Assembly: GCF_013408795.1 (NCBI RefSeq)
Contig: NZ_JACCCC010000001.1
Location: 4,092,001-4,156,000, forward strand
Direction of reading: 5' to 3'
Length of the DNA stretch: 64,000 nt
Source: Spinactinospora alkalitolerans
GTDB taxonomy: Bacteria; Actinomycetota; Actinomycetes; Streptosporangiales; Streptosporangiaceae
This document shows positions 36,519 through 46,192 of the stretch, piece after piece. The position numbers and the translations under genes were made by a program. The notes beneath the pieces were generated by a model. That model was not told the origin of the DNA and ran no database searches. It saw only the letters and a list, made by a program, of their open reading frames with translations. The stretch's first letter is position 1. The number at the start of each line of letters is the position of its first letter.

Positions 36519-37657
36519 TGGTTCATTCCTCAGCATCCGACGACGGACACCCCGACGCACCCGGGCCCACCGGTGACGGCCACCGGTCCGCCCGGCCGGC
36601 GGAGCGGGCGGACCCCGGCTGGTGGATCTACCGCGGCTCGGGCCGCCCCGGCCGGTCGCCGTCGCCGATCGACGCGCTGCCGCCCCCTCCCCCGTGGCGG
36701 CGCTTCCACGGCGGGCCCGCACTGCCCGGCCCGACCGCGCCCGACCCGGAGATGGAACGCGTCCTGGGCCCCGCGGACAATCCGGCGCCGCGGCACCGCG
36801 ACCCCAAGGAGATCGACGCGGTCAACGCGGCGCTCTACCTGCGGCGGCCGCTCCTGGTCACGGGCCGGCCCGGGGTCGGCAAGTCCACGCTGGCCTACCG
36901 CGTCTCCAGGGAGCTGGGCCTGGGCAGGGTGCTGCGCTGGTCCATCAACAGCAGGAGCACCGTGCGGTCGGGGCTGTACGAATACGACCCCATCGCGCGG
37001 GTGCACGACATCTCGGCGGCGGGTCCGGGGCCCGGCGCCGACGGCGCGGCCGGAGAGCGCCACCCGATCGGCTCCTACATCCGGCTGGGCCCGCTGGGGA
37101 CGGCCATGCTCGCCCACGCCCGGCCGCGGGTCCTGGTCATCGACGAGTTCGACAAGAGCGACATCGACCTCGCCAACGACCTGCTCGACGTCTTGGAGAC
37201 GGGCTCCTACCGCATCCCCGAGCTCGCCCGGATCAGCGAGACCACGCCCGAGGCCGAGGTGCGCACCGACGACCCCGGGGGCACGGCCGCCGTCCGGGGC
37301 GGCGCGGTCACCTGCTCGGCCTTCCCGTTCATCGTCATCACCAGCAACGGCGAGCGCGAGTTCCCCCCGCCGTTCCTGCGCCGCTGCCTGGCGCTGCACC
37401 TGGACGACCCCGACCCCGAGCAGCTCGCCGACATCATCGCCGCGCACCTGGACCGGCCGGAGGGGGCCGGTGACCGCGAGCTGATCGCACGGTTCATCGA
37501 GGCCCGCCGCTCGCGCGAAGGACTCGCCGTCGACCAGCTACTGAACTCGGTCTTCCTCGCCACTTCCATGCGCGATTCCGGCGGCGAACCATGGGACGAG
37601 GAGTGGTTCTCCCGTGTCCTGACGCTCCTATGGCACCGGCTGGCGGGGTCGAATTGA
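36518..37657 (+). CDS. MoxR-family AAA+ ATPase (conflict system 1)
   Basis: A 379-aa AAA+ ATPase. Walker A is GRPGVGKS at 116-123, Walker B VLVIDE at 205-210, and sensor 1 lies in FIVITSNGEREFP, with arginines in FLRRCLALHLD. An N-terminal segment WWIYRGSGRP plus a proline-rich linker (PPPPPWRRFHGGP) is shared with the second MoxR. MoxR proteins work with vWA-domain partners as chaperone-like remodelers; here the partner vWA is the N-terminal part of the next gene. AGGAGG at 36504-36509. It overlaps both neighbours. Confidence 0.9.
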   Translation: MVHSSASDDGHPDAPGPTGDGHRSARPAERADPGWWIYRGSGRPGRSPSPIDALPPPPPWRRFHGGPALPGPTAPDPEMERVLGPADNPAPRHRDPKEIDAVNAALYLRRPLLVTGRPGVGKSTLAYRVSRELGLGRVLRWSINSRSTVRSGLYEYDPIARVHDISAAGPGPGADGAAGERHPIGSYIRLGPLGTAMLAHARPRVLVIDEFDKSDIDLANDLLDVLETGSYRIPELARISETTPEAEVRTDDPGGTAAVRGGAVTCSAFPFIVITSNGEREFPPPFLRRCLALHLDDPDPEQLADIIAAHLDRPEGAGDRELIARFIEARRSREGLAVDQLLNSVFLATSMRDSGGEPWDEEWFSRVLTLLWHRLAGSN

Positions 37658-40600
37658 ACAGTGCCGACCACCCCGACGGCAACGCGCCCGGTGCGGCATC
37701 GGGCCGCCCGTCCGACCGTGCCCCCGATGGCCCCTCCCCCGCGCCGTCCCCCGCCTTCCCCGCGCCCGGCGGTCCCTCGCGGCCCCCGCTGTGGCGCGAG
37801 GACATCGCCGACCGGCTGTGGCTGGCCGCGCACCGGGCGGCCGCCGAAGCGGGCCCCGGCCCCGCCGGCGCTGCGGCCCCGGAGCCCCCGGCCGCGCCCC
37901 GGCGGGAGCCGCCGCCCCTACGGGAGCGCACCGAAGCCGGCGACCGGGCGCACGGCCCGGGAGGCGGGCGGGCCGACGGCCCGGCGCCGCGCGACCGCCT
38001 CCGGGAGCCGTCCGGGCGGCCCGCCGAGCGCTCCCCCGATCCGCCGCGCCCCCGGCCCGCGCTGCTGCCCGCCCCGAAGGCCGCGCCGCACCTGGCCGAC
38101 GGCGCCGACGTCGCGGCCCCGCTCGGGCCGGGCGCCGGCCTGGACCGGGCCCTCACCGACCACCACGGCCTGCAGCGGGCCCTGCGGCCGCTGCGCCGGT
38201 GGCGCGAGGACCCCGCGCGCGCCGAGTTCGACGAGGAGGCGACGGCCGCCGGGTTCGCCGAGCGGCTCCTGCACGCGCTCCAGGGCCCCCGCGGTGAGGG
38301 GCGCCCCGCACGCGGGGCGCCCGGCGTGCGCGTCCTGCCGCGGGAGCGCCCCCGCAGGCAGCGCGCCTTCGACCTGACCTTCCTCCTCGACGACAGCGCA
38401 TCGATGCTGCTGCACCGGCCGCTGGCCGAGGAGTTCATCGGCTTCGTCACCGGCCTGGGCGTGTTCCGGCGCGTCACCGTCGTCCGGTTCGACTCCGACA
38501 AGACCGACAGCGAGCGGATCGAGATCCGCGGCCCTCTGCCGGACGATCCGGAGCGGCTGTTCACCGGCTCCGAGGGCCGGGAGCTGGCACTGGCGCTGAC
38601 CGACGGGGTCGGCACCGGCTGGGAGAGCGAGGGCGTGCAGTCCTGGCTGTCGCGATGGGGCCGCCGCTGCGCCCTGGGCGTGGTGCACCTGCTGCGCAGG
38701 GAGCAGTGGCGCGACACCGGCCTGCGCCTGCACCGGGCGGAGCTGACCGCTCCCGGCTCCGGAGCGCCGGGGACGGTCCCGCCGAACCACCGCTACGCCG
38801 CGGCGTCGCGGGCGCCGCTGCCGGCCGCGATGGCAGCGGGGGTGTTCGAGGGCGCGGTGGCGGTGCCCGTGCTGGAACTCGGCCGGGACTCGCTGCACCG
38901 CTGGGCCCGTTTCGCGACCCGCGGCTCCCGGGCCCACGTCGGCCCCGTGCTGCTCGCCCGCAGGCATCCGCGCGGGGACCCGGCACGGCCGTCCGGCGAG
39001 CAGGGCGCACCGCCCGAGGGCCTGCCGCCCGCGCACCCGTCCGGCGGCGCCAGGGTCTCCCGGTTCAGGGCCGCGGCCTCGCCCACCGCGTTCGAACTGG
39101 CGGTGTGCCTGGCAGCGGTCCCGCTCTCCCTGCCGATCATGCGGATGGTGCAGCGCATGCTGCCAGGGTGCCGGCCCTCGCACCTCACCGAGGTGCTCTA
39201 CGGGGAACTGGTGTACTGGCTGGACGCCGACGCCGATCGAGGGGCGCTGTCGTCGCCGGCCACGCTCGCGCTGGAGTTCCACGACGGCGTGCGGGCCGCG
39301 CTCATCGCCCGGGGCGGGCGGCGCGGCCGGACCCTTTCCGTCATGCGCGCGGTCACCGACCATTTCGGTGCGCAGGTGCCGTGGTTCCCGCAACTCGGGA
39401 GAATTCTGCGCGATCCCGTCCGGGAATCGCCGCCGAGGGCGCCGACCCGGATCGAGCGGCCTTTCGCGCACACCGTTATCGCCGCACTTCGGGCACTGGG
39501 CGGGGCCTATCACAGCGCGGCCGACCACATCGCCGACCACATCACCGGTCAACCCGCCGACCAGCGAGCGGCCCCGGACGCCGGCGAGAAATCCCCCGCT
39601 CCCCGCCGCCGACCGGGACCCGGCCGAAACGGCGAACCGCCGCGTATTCACCGGCGGAGCGAGCCTTCGGATTCCGGCGTGCCCGCTCCTTTAGTATGGC
39701 GTGAATTCGACGCGGCCTCCGGGACGGCGAATTCCGTATCCGGCGCCGAGCCGGCCGAGCCGTCTGAATCGGCTGGACCGGCTGGACCGGCCGGAAAGCC
39801 TTCCGAGGAACCGCTCCGCGACAACTGGGACAACGACGACGTGACGATTTCGAGTTCCCGCGCAGACCTTCCGCCGGCGCAGAACCGGGAGACGCGGACA
39901 CCGCCCTCGGATGCCGAGCCGGCGTTCCATCCCCCGTCCGGTGGAGGAGACGTGGCCATGAGCAGACACCCCGCCGGAACGCCCGATCCGCCGCCCGGCG
40001 CGCTCCCCGCGGTCTGGGGCACGGTGCCCCAGCGCAACGACCGCTTCACCGGGCGGGGCGCGATGCTGGGGGAACTGGAGTCCCACGTCCGCTCCGGGAC
40101 CACGGCGGTGGTGCCGACCGCGCTGCACGGCCTCGGCGGCGTCGGCAAGACCCAGTTGGCGCTGGAGTACCTCTACCGCCACCGCGGCGACTACCACCTC
40201 ATCTGGTGGATCCCGGCCGAGCACATCGGGCAGGTGCAGCAGTCGCTGATCGACCTGTGCCACAGGATCGTCCCCGGAGTCGGCCCCGGCTCCGACCCGA
40301 GCGCGAGCACCGCCGTTCCGCTGGTCCTGGAGGCGCTGCGCAGCGGCCGGCCGTACCGGAACTGGCTGCTGGTCTACGACAACGCCGGCGACCCCGAGGC
40401 CCTGCGGCCCTACCTGCCCACCGACGGCCCCGGCGACATCATCGTCACCTCGCGCGACGGCGCGTGGCGCGACTCCAGCTCGCGGTTCTTGGAGGTCCAC
40501 GTCTTCGAACGGGCCGAGAGCGTCGAACTGCTGCGCAAGCGCGGGCCCGAACTCTCCGACGGCGACGCCGACCTGATCGCCGCGGAGTTGGAGGACCTCC

Positions 40601-42540
40601 CGCTGGCCGTCGAGCAGGCGGCGGTCTGGCTGCGCGAGACGATGATGCCGGCCGCCGAGTACCTGCGCCTGTTCCGGGACAAGACGGCGGAGCTGCTCAA
40701 GAGCAGCCGCCCGATCAGCGGCTACCCGACCTCGCTGGCCGCGGCGTGGAACGTGTCGCTGGAGCAGTTGCGGCGCAGCAGCCCCGGGGCGCTGCAGTTG
40801 CTGCAGGTCTGCTCCTTCCTGGCCGCCCAGCCCATCCCGCGGGCGCTCTTCCTCAGCGCACGCAGCGTGCCGGCGCCCCCTGAGCTCGGCGAGATGCTCG
40901 GCGACCCGATCAAACTGGGCCGGGCGCTGCGCGCCGTCGACCGCTACGCGCTCGCCCACCGCGACCTCGCCAACAGCACGATCCAGCTGCACCGCCTGGT
41001 CCAGCGGGTGCTGCAGATCCCGCTGAGCCGGGAGGAGAAGGACGCGCTGCGGCACTGCGCCCACATGCTCCTGGCCAACCACGATCCGCACAATCCGCAC
41101 GCCGCGCGCGAATGGCCGCGCTACAGCGAGCTGCTGCCGCACGTGTGGGTCTCGGCCGCGGTGGACTGCGCCGACCCCTGGGCGCGCCAGTTGGTCATCC
41201 ACCAGGTGCAGTTCCTGCGCGCGTGGGGCGACTACGGCGAGAGCGCGCGGCTGGGCGAGTGGGCGGTGTCCCACTGGACCGAGAAGCTGGGCGCCGACCA
41301 CGCCCAGACCCTGCGCGCCTCGCTGGCGCTGGCGCCCGCGCTGCGCCGCCTGGACCGGCTGGACGACGCCTACCGGCTGAGCCTGCGCACCCACGAGATC
41401 CTGGCCGAGCAGCGCGGCGCCGACGACGAGGAGACCCTCGACGCCGCCCAGGAGCTGGTCTATGACCTGCGGCTGCGAGGTGACGTCCCCGGCGCGCTGG
41501 AGCTGAGCGAGTCGCTCTACCGGCGCTACCGCGACCTGCTGGGCGAGGAGGACCCCGCCACGGTCGAGGCCGGCCACTCCTACACCAGCGACTTGCGGAT
41601 CTCCGGCGATTTCAGCCGTGCGCTGGACATCGACCAGCGGCTCCACCCGCAGGCGATGCGGCTGCTGGGCCCCGATGCGCTGCGCACGTTCTCGATCCGC
41701 AACGCCATCGGCGTGGACCTGCTGGAGACCGGCCGCTACCGCGACGGGCTCGCGGCGCTGGCCGAGCTCACCGAGGACGCCCGGCGCGTCTTCGGGGAGA
41801 GCGGCCCGCACACCCTGGCGGCGCTGCGCTCCCTGTCGGTGGCCCAGCGGCGCAGCGGGCGGTACGGGGCGGCCGTGCAGACGTCCGGGCTGGCGCTGGA
41901 GCGCAGCCTGGAGCGCTACGGCGAGCAGCACGGCAACACCGTGCTGACCAAGGCCTGCCACACCCTGTCGCTGGCCCAGAGCGACCGCCTGGACGAGGCG
42001 CTGCGCATCGCCGGACAGGTCGCCGAGAGCTACCGCTCGCGCTTCGGCGAGGGGCACCACACCGCACTGGCCGCCGAGGTGAACCTGGCGCTCGTCCTGC
42101 GCCGGCTGGGCCGCGTCCAGGAGGCCTGGGAGCTCGACGGCGCGGCGCTGCCGGCGCTGGTGGGCGCCCTCGGTGAGAACCACCCCACCAGCGTGGTGTG
42201 CGCGATCAACACGGCCAGCGACCAGGCGGCGCTGGGGTCGATCGACGAGGCTGCGCTGCGCGGCGCCGACATCGTCGCCCGCTGCAGGCGCGTCTTCTCC
42301 GCCGACCACCCGCTGACCCTGGCCGCGGCCCGCAACCTCGCCCTGGACCGGCAGGCGCTGAACGGCGCCGCGGACCGTGCCGCGGACGGCGGCGCGGACG
42401 GGACGACCGGCGTCGACGCCGACCTCGAAGAGGTGCGGCTGCGCTACGAGCGGGTGATGGGCGCCGAGCACCCCGCGACCCTGTCCGTCCCCCGCAGGAC
42501 CCGGGCCGACTGCGACATCTACCTGATGAGCGTCATCTAA
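37654..42540 (+). CDS. vWA-like (SAV_2336-type) + NB-ARC STAND ATPase + TPR protein (conflict system 1)
   Basis: A 1628-aa sensor/regulator. After a Pro/Arg-rich N-terminus comes a vWA-like domain with an intact MIDAS motif DDSAS at 246-250. A disordered linker and an NB-ARC ATPase follow: GLGGVGKT at 826-833, LLVYDNAGD as Walker B, IIVTSRDG, and LPLAVEQAAVWL. About 15 kinesin-light-chain-type TPR units run to the end (CDIYLMSVI). The family matches the tetratricopeptide protein of FxSxx-COOH systems, but no FxsA or FxsB gene is present. I take the TTG at 37654 (TTGA overlap with moxR, GGCGGGG upstream); ATG 37630 is possible. STAND proteins oligomerise on sensing a ligand. Confidence 0.85.
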   Translation: MNSADHPDGNAPGAASGRPSDRAPDGPSPAPSPAFPAPGGPSRPPLWREDIADRLWLAAHRAAAEAGPGPAGAAAPEPPAAPRREPPPLRERTEAGDRAHGPGGGRADGPAPRDRLREPSGRPAERSPDPPRPRPALLPAPKAAPHLADGADVAAPLGPGAGLDRALTDHHGLQRALRPLRRWREDPARAEFDEEATAAGFAERLLHALQGPRGEGRPARGAPGVRVLPRERPRRQRAFDLTFLLDDSASMLLHRPLAEEFIGFVTGLGVFRRVTVVRFDSDKTDSERIEIRGPLPDDPERLFTGSEGRELALALTDGVGTGWESEGVQSWLSRWGRRCALGVVHLLRREQWRDTGLRLHRAELTAPGSGAPGTVPPNHRYAAASRAPLPAAMAAGVFEGAVAVPVLELGRDSLHRWARFATRGSRAHVGPVLLARRHPRGDPARPSGEQGAPPEGLPPAHPSGGARVSRFRAAASPTAFELAVCLAAVPLSLPIMRMVQRMLPGCRPSHLTEVLYGELVYWLDADADRGALSSPATLALEFHDGVRAALIARGGRRGRTLSVMRAVTDHFGAQVPWFPQLGRILRDPVRESPPRAPTRIERPFAHTVIAALRALGGAYHSAADHIADHITGQPADQRAAPDAGEKSPAPRRRPGPGRNGEPPRIHRRSEPSDSGVPAPLVWREFDAASGTANSVSGAEPAEPSESAGPAGPAGKPSEEPLRDNWDNDDVTISSSRADLPPAQNRETRTPPSDAEPAFHPPSGGGDVAMSRHPAGTPDPPPGALPAVWGTVPQRNDRFTGRGAMLGELESHVRSGTTAVVPTALHGLGGVGKTQLALEYLYRHRGDYHLIWWIPAEHIGQVQQSLIDLCHRIVPGVGPGSDPSASTAVPLVLEALRSGRPYRNWLLVYDNAGDPEALRPYLPTDGPGDIIVTSRDGAWRDSSSRFLEVHVFERAESVELLRKRGPELSDGDADLIAAELEDLPLAVEQAAVWLRETMMPAAEYLRLFRDKTAELLKSSRPISGYPTSLAAAWNVSLEQLRRSSPGALQLLQVCSFLAAQPIPRALFLSARSVPAPPELGEMLGDPIKLGRALRAVDRYALAHRDLANSTIQLHRLVQRVLQIPLSREEKDALRHCAHMLLANHDPHNPHAAREWPRYSELLPHVWVSAAVDCADPWARQLVIHQVQFLRAWGDYGESARLGEWAVSHWTEKLGADHAQTLRASLALAPALRRLDRLDDAYRLSLRTHEILAEQRGADDEETLDAAQELVYDLRLRGDVPGALELSESLYRRYRDLLGEEDPATVEAGHSYTSDLRISGDFSRALDIDQRLHPQAMRLLGPDALRTFSIRNAIGVDLLETGRYRDGLAALAELTEDARRVFGESGPHTLAALRSLSVAQRRSGRYGAAVQTSGLALERSLERYGEQHGNTVLTKACHTLSLAQSDRLDEALRIAGQVAESYRSRFGEGHHTALAAEVNLALVLRRLGRVQEAWELDGAALPALVGALGENHPTSVVCAINTASDQAALGSIDEAALRGADIVARCRRVFSADHPLTLAAARNLALDRQALNGAADRAADGGADGTTGVDADLEEVRLRYERVMGAEHPATLSVPRRTRADCDIYLMSVI

Positions 42541-42581
42541 GCGGCCACCGGGTCTTCGGCCGATGGTCCTCCGATCCCGGT

Positions 42582-42869
42582 TCAGGCGAGCGCGCCGCTC
42601 CTGACCGCGGTGACGAACGAGCTCCATTCGCCGTGCGGGAATTGCAGAATCGGGCCGCTGGTATCGTGGGAGTCGCGTATCTCCGTGAATGCCGGACCAC
42701 CTCTCGCGGCCTCCACGCAGTTGACGTCGTCTTCGCTGTACCGGGACTTCACCCACGCCTCGGAATGCGCCGGGGCCGATCGGCCGCGCACCCGGTCCCG
42801 CACTCCGCCCGCCGCACCGTCCAATCGCGCGCCGGAACCCGTGCCGGGCGATACCTGCTCGTTGTCCAT
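42582..42869 (-). CDS. DUF397 protein (follows system 1)
   Basis: A 95-aa protein with the DUF397 core AWVKSRYSEDDVNCVEAARGGPAFTEIRDSHD and ending FPHGEWSSFVTAVRSGAL. DUF397 proteins in actinomycetes usually sit beside an XRE-type DNA-binding regulator (BldB-like regulatory pairs); none is adjacent here. It converges on the STAND gene 41 bases away, just as a second DUF397 gene does after system 2. A regulatory or antitoxin-like role is possible but unproven. Confidence 0.85.
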   Translation of the reverse strand: MDNEQVSPGTGSGARLDGAAGGVRDRVRGRSAPAHSEAWVKSRYSEDDVNCVEAARGGPAFTEIRDSHDTSGPILQFPHGEWSSFVTAVRSGALA

Positions 42870-43072
42870 TCACATCTCTCGGCCTCGGTGCGATCGCCGG
42901 GAACTACCGTGAGGCGGCGTCACCGCCGGCGCCTCCCATAACGCGCGATCCCGCAGACAGTACTTCTTCGACCCATAAGGTGGATATACCCGTCCGCGTT
43001 AGGATCTCATTCGGGCATTTTTCGCCGCGGACCGATTCCAGAGAGAATTCCCAGCCCTACGGAAGGCGCACC

Positions 43073-43789
43073 GTGAACACCGATTTCATGAGCGCGGGCA
43101 TCGACGCCGGCACCCGGGCCGACGCCCGGATGCTGTGGGACTTCCACGAGGCGCCCGCGCACGAGGGCGGCGACCGGCCCGCCGATGTGGTCCTCGCGCT
43201 CGGCAGCCACGACCTGCGCGTGGCCGAATACGCCGGGCGGATGTGGGCCGAGGGGGCCGCGCCGCTGCTGATCCTGTCCGGGAACCGCGGCCGGCGCACC
43301 TCCGGAGGCGGCGGGCACGCCCGCTGGGAGCGTTCCGAGGCCGAGGAGTTCGCCGACGTGGCGCGGGAGACCGCCGGGGTGCCGGAGGCGGCGATGCTGC
43401 TGGAGCGGCGGGCCACCAACACCGGGGAGAACTTCGCGTTCGGCCGGGCGCTCGCCGCCGGGCACGGACTGGACGTGCGCAGCGCCGTGGTGACCGCCAA
43501 GCCCTACATGGGTCGGCGCGCGCTGGCCACCGCCGCCGTGCACTGGCCCGGCGTGCAGTGGGCCTTCCGCTGCTTCTCCGGCGGCTACGACGGCTATCCC
43601 GACGGGCTCCGCTCCGAGGTGGAACTGGTCCACTTCCTCGTCGGGGACCTGCAGCGCCTCACCGCCTACGCCGACCGGGGCTGGAGCGCACCGGTGCCGA
43701 TCCCCGACGAGGTGCGCGCGGCGTGCGCCCGCCTGATCGCACGGGGCTTCACCGACCACGCCGTCGCGCCGGAGACGCCCCGGCCCTGA
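43073..43789 (+). CDS. YdcF-family (DUF218) protein
   Basis: A 238-aa protein of the YdcF/DUF218 family, which has a Rossmann-like fold and unknown or envelope-related roles. The conserved pattern is present: VVLALGSHDLRVAEYAGRMW, LLILSGNRGRRT, the E-T-R cluster LLERRATNTGENFAFGRAL and VTAKPYMGRRALATAA. The start is the GTG at 43073 after GGAAGG; the frame to 42980 has no site. No membrane segment is evident, so this is the soluble type. It sits between the two conflict systems, on the same strand. Confidence 0.85.
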   Translation: MNTDFMSAGIDAGTRADARMLWDFHEAPAHEGGDRPADVVLALGSHDLRVAEYAGRMWAEGAAPLLILSGNRGRRTSGGGGHARWERSEAEEFADVARETAGVPEAAMLLERRATNTGENFAFGRALAAGHGLDVRSAVVTAKPYMGRRALATAAVHWPGVQWAFRCFSGGYDGYPDGLRSEVELVHFLVGDLQRLTAYADRGWSAPVPIPDEVRAACARLIARGFTDHAVAPETPRP

Positions 43790-43943
43790 CCGCACCGCCC
43801 CGGTCCCCCCTTCTCCGTGGCCACTTTTGGCCCGTGAGGCGCGGATTCCTTGAGGCATGGGACCCATATGGCGTTTCATCGGTATTGCGGGCCGCGCAAA
43901 GGCCCGCCGAGGCCCGGCCACAACAGGGAAGAGGCAGGCGAGC

Positions 43944-46169
43944 TTGTCCGCATCCCCCAGGACGTCCCCGGCGTGGGCGGTGCGTGTTCTGCGGCCGGAC
44001 GGCAAGGAGGTCGCGGGGTCCGGCGTCCTGATCGCCGGCGACCAGATTCTGACCTGCGCCCACGTGGTCAACGCCGCGCTGCGTCCGCGCTCCGCGCAGG
44101 CGCGGACGGTGCCGTGGCCGCATCCGTCGGAGGACGAGGCGGTGCTGATCGACAGCCCGTCGGTGCACGCGGGCTGGCGGGCCCGCGCATCGGTGGTCCC
44201 CGGGGCCTGGTTCGTCGACTCCTCCCCGTGGGACATCGCCGTGCTCCGGCTGGAGCATCCCGCGCCCGACGTCTTCGGGCCGGCCCCGCTGCACTGCTGC
44301 GGGGATCCCGACCGGCGGGAGGTCGACGTGTGCGGCTACCCCGGCAGGGGCGAGGGCGCCGTCTGGTCCTACAACCGCATGCACGACAAGGGCGGCGCAC
44401 GCCCCGGCTACATCCAGTTGGAGAGCCGCACCGGGTCGGGCGCGGCCATCAGCAGGGGCTACAGCGGGGCCGGGGTCCGCGAGGCCCGCACGGGAGCGGT
44501 CATCGGCCTGGCCACGACCTCCTACACCGACCCCGGTTCCAAACTCGGCTTCATGCTCCCGCTGGAACTCATCAGGGACGCCTGGCCCGGGCTGCGGGAC
44601 CTGCTGGCCCCGGCCACGGGCGCGGACGGCGGGGACGGCGGGCACGGCTCCCCGATCGAGGCGGTCTGCCTCGAACTGGCCAGGATCACCGCTCTGGCCG
44701 GCGCATCGGACCGGGCACGGCTGGTCAGGATGGTCAACCGGAATCTGCCCCGGCCGCTGGACGCCGCGCCGGCCCCCGACATGCGGGCCCACCTCTTCGA
44801 CATCGTGGAGGAGTGCTGGCAGGCGCAGGGCGGGCGCTACGCGCTGCGCAGGGCGGTCTCCTTCCTGTTCCCCGACAGCCCGGCGCACGAGCTGCTGAAC
44901 CGGCTGTCCGCTCCGACGACCGACCGCCTCTTCAGCGCCGACGCCGAGCAGCGCGTGAAGGAGCTGCTGTCCGGCCTGGACTTCCCCTCGCTGCGCGACG
45001 TCTTCAGCATCGCCGCGGCCAAGGCCGGCGCCGACATCCACGCCGTCGGCTTCCCCGACGCCTGGGGCGCCTTCCGGCTGCTGCTGGACTGCATGGCCGA
45101 CCACGGGGTCCCGCCCTACCTGCTCTTCGCGCAGATGGTCCTCGACGAGCTGACCGAAGGCGACGCGGTCGGCGCGGGCGCGGCCGGCGGACCGGCGGGC
45201 GCGCACCGCGTCGACCGGCTGCGCGACTGGATCTCCGGACAGGCCGACCTGCTGGAGGCGGCCGGGGTCACCGATGTCATGGAGCGGCTGGAGGAGCTGC
45301 GCTCGGCTCGCAAGCCGGGGCGGGACCATCTGCCGCTCTACCTGATCTTCCAGATCGAGACCGAGGAGGAGGGCGCGGGGGACATCGCGACCGCGCCCTG
45401 CGCCCTGACGCCATGGCGTCAGACGAACCCGGTCCGCTGGGAGCCCCAGCCGATGGCGACCGAGAGTCTCAGCGTCGCCGATCTCGCCCGGCGGGTGCCG
45501 GAGCTGATCACCCAGGCCGACACCGGCTGGGCGCACCACTTCGACCGCGACCTGGTCCTGGAGTTCGCCCTCTCCAGGGACCTCATGGGGCTGGACGTCG
45601 ACCTGTGGCCGCTGACGATCGCCGACGGGATGCCGACCGTTCCCATCGGAATCGAATACGACGTGGTCGTGCGCGGCCTGGAAAGGCAGTTGGCCCCGCT
45701 GCGCAAGCGGAGCCGGCGCTGGCGGACGCTGGCCGGCCCCGGACCGGCCGGCTCCGGACGCACCCCCCCGATCCACTGGATTCCCGAGCGGGGCTACCGC
45801 GATGACCGCGAACTGATGGCGCGGCTGATGCGCGACCGCGACTCGGTGGCCGGCGTGCTGAGCGCACCGCCGCACCACGACCGCGGCAGGAAGGAGCTGT
45901 TCGCGACCCTGTACGCCGGTATTTCAGTACTCATTTGGGACAGGGAACACCGTTCCGGTCCGGCTTTCCGCGACTTCCTGAAAGGAATGATCGGGGCGAG
46001 CGGACACGACGGGATATTCACCCTGAAAAAGTCGATACGGGACTTGCGGCTCGAGGCGTTTTCGGTAGATTCTCAGGAGGACGATGCGCCCGGGCGCGAT
46101 ATCTCGCTTTTTTGGGACGACCCCGACCGACCATTGCAGACCGGTGTCCGGCTGAGCGAGCCGGCATGA
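43944..46169 (+). CDS. Trypsin-like protease + EAD-like + VMAP fusion (conflict system 2)
   Basis: A 741-aa single chain that contains what system 1 splits over three genes. The protease (about 8-220) has His40 (LTCAHVV), Asp97 (PWDIAVLRL) and Ser174 in GYSGAG. An EAD-like helical domain (about 236-325, ELARITALAGASDRARLVRMVN) and a second helical module (LLSGLDFPSLRDVFSIAAA to PPYLLFAQMVLDEL) follow. A VMAP C-terminal domain (LPLYLIFQIETEEEG, RDLVLEFALSRDLMGLDV, IGIEYDVVVRGLERQL) completes it. I prefer the TTG at 43944 (GAGG upstream, homologous N-terminus AWAVRVL); the ATG at 43857 adds 29 unconserved residues. The 3' end is AT-rich. Confidence 0.8.
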   Translation: MSASPRTSPAWAVRVLRPDGKEVAGSGVLIAGDQILTCAHVVNAALRPRSAQARTVPWPHPSEDEAVLIDSPSVHAGWRARASVVPGAWFVDSSPWDIAVLRLEHPAPDVFGPAPLHCCGDPDRREVDVCGYPGRGEGAVWSYNRMHDKGGARPGYIQLESRTGSGAAISRGYSGAGVREARTGAVIGLATTSYTDPGSKLGFMLPLELIRDAWPGLRDLLAPATGADGGDGGHGSPIEAVCLELARITALAGASDRARLVRMVNRNLPRPLDAAPAPDMRAHLFDIVEECWQAQGGRYALRRAVSFLFPDSPAHELLNRLSAPTTDRLFSADAEQRVKELLSGLDFPSLRDVFSIAAAKAGADIHAVGFPDAWGAFRLLLDCMADHGVPPYLLFAQMVLDELTEGDAVGAGAAGGPAGAHRVDRLRDWISGQADLLEAAGVTDVMERLEELRSARKPGRDHLPLYLIFQIETEEEGAGDIATAPCALTPWRQTNPVRWEPQPMATESLSVADLARRVPELITQADTGWAHHFDRDLVLEFALSRDLMGLDVDLWPLTIADGMPTVPIGIEYDVVVRGLERQLAPLRKRSRRWRTLAGPGPAGSGRTPPIHWIPERGYRDDRELMARLMRDRDSVAGVLSAPPHHDRGRKELFATLYAGISVLIWDREHRSGPAFRDFLKGMIGASGHDGIFTLKKSIRDLRLEAFSVDSQEDDAPGRDISLFWDDPDRPLQTGVRLSEPA

Positions 46170-46192
46170 TGACCGCCTAGAAGGATCCGCTG

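Noticed and set aside
37654-42540. Complete FxSxx-COOH (FxsA/FxsB) peptide-modification system
   Set aside because: The STAND/TPR proteins resemble the TPR member, but no radical-SAM FxsB and no short peptide ending in FxSxx were found nearby.
42980-43072. ATG 42980 as the start of the YdcF-family gene
   Set aside because: There is no ribosome site and the added residues are not conserved; GTG 43073 behind GGAAGG is better.
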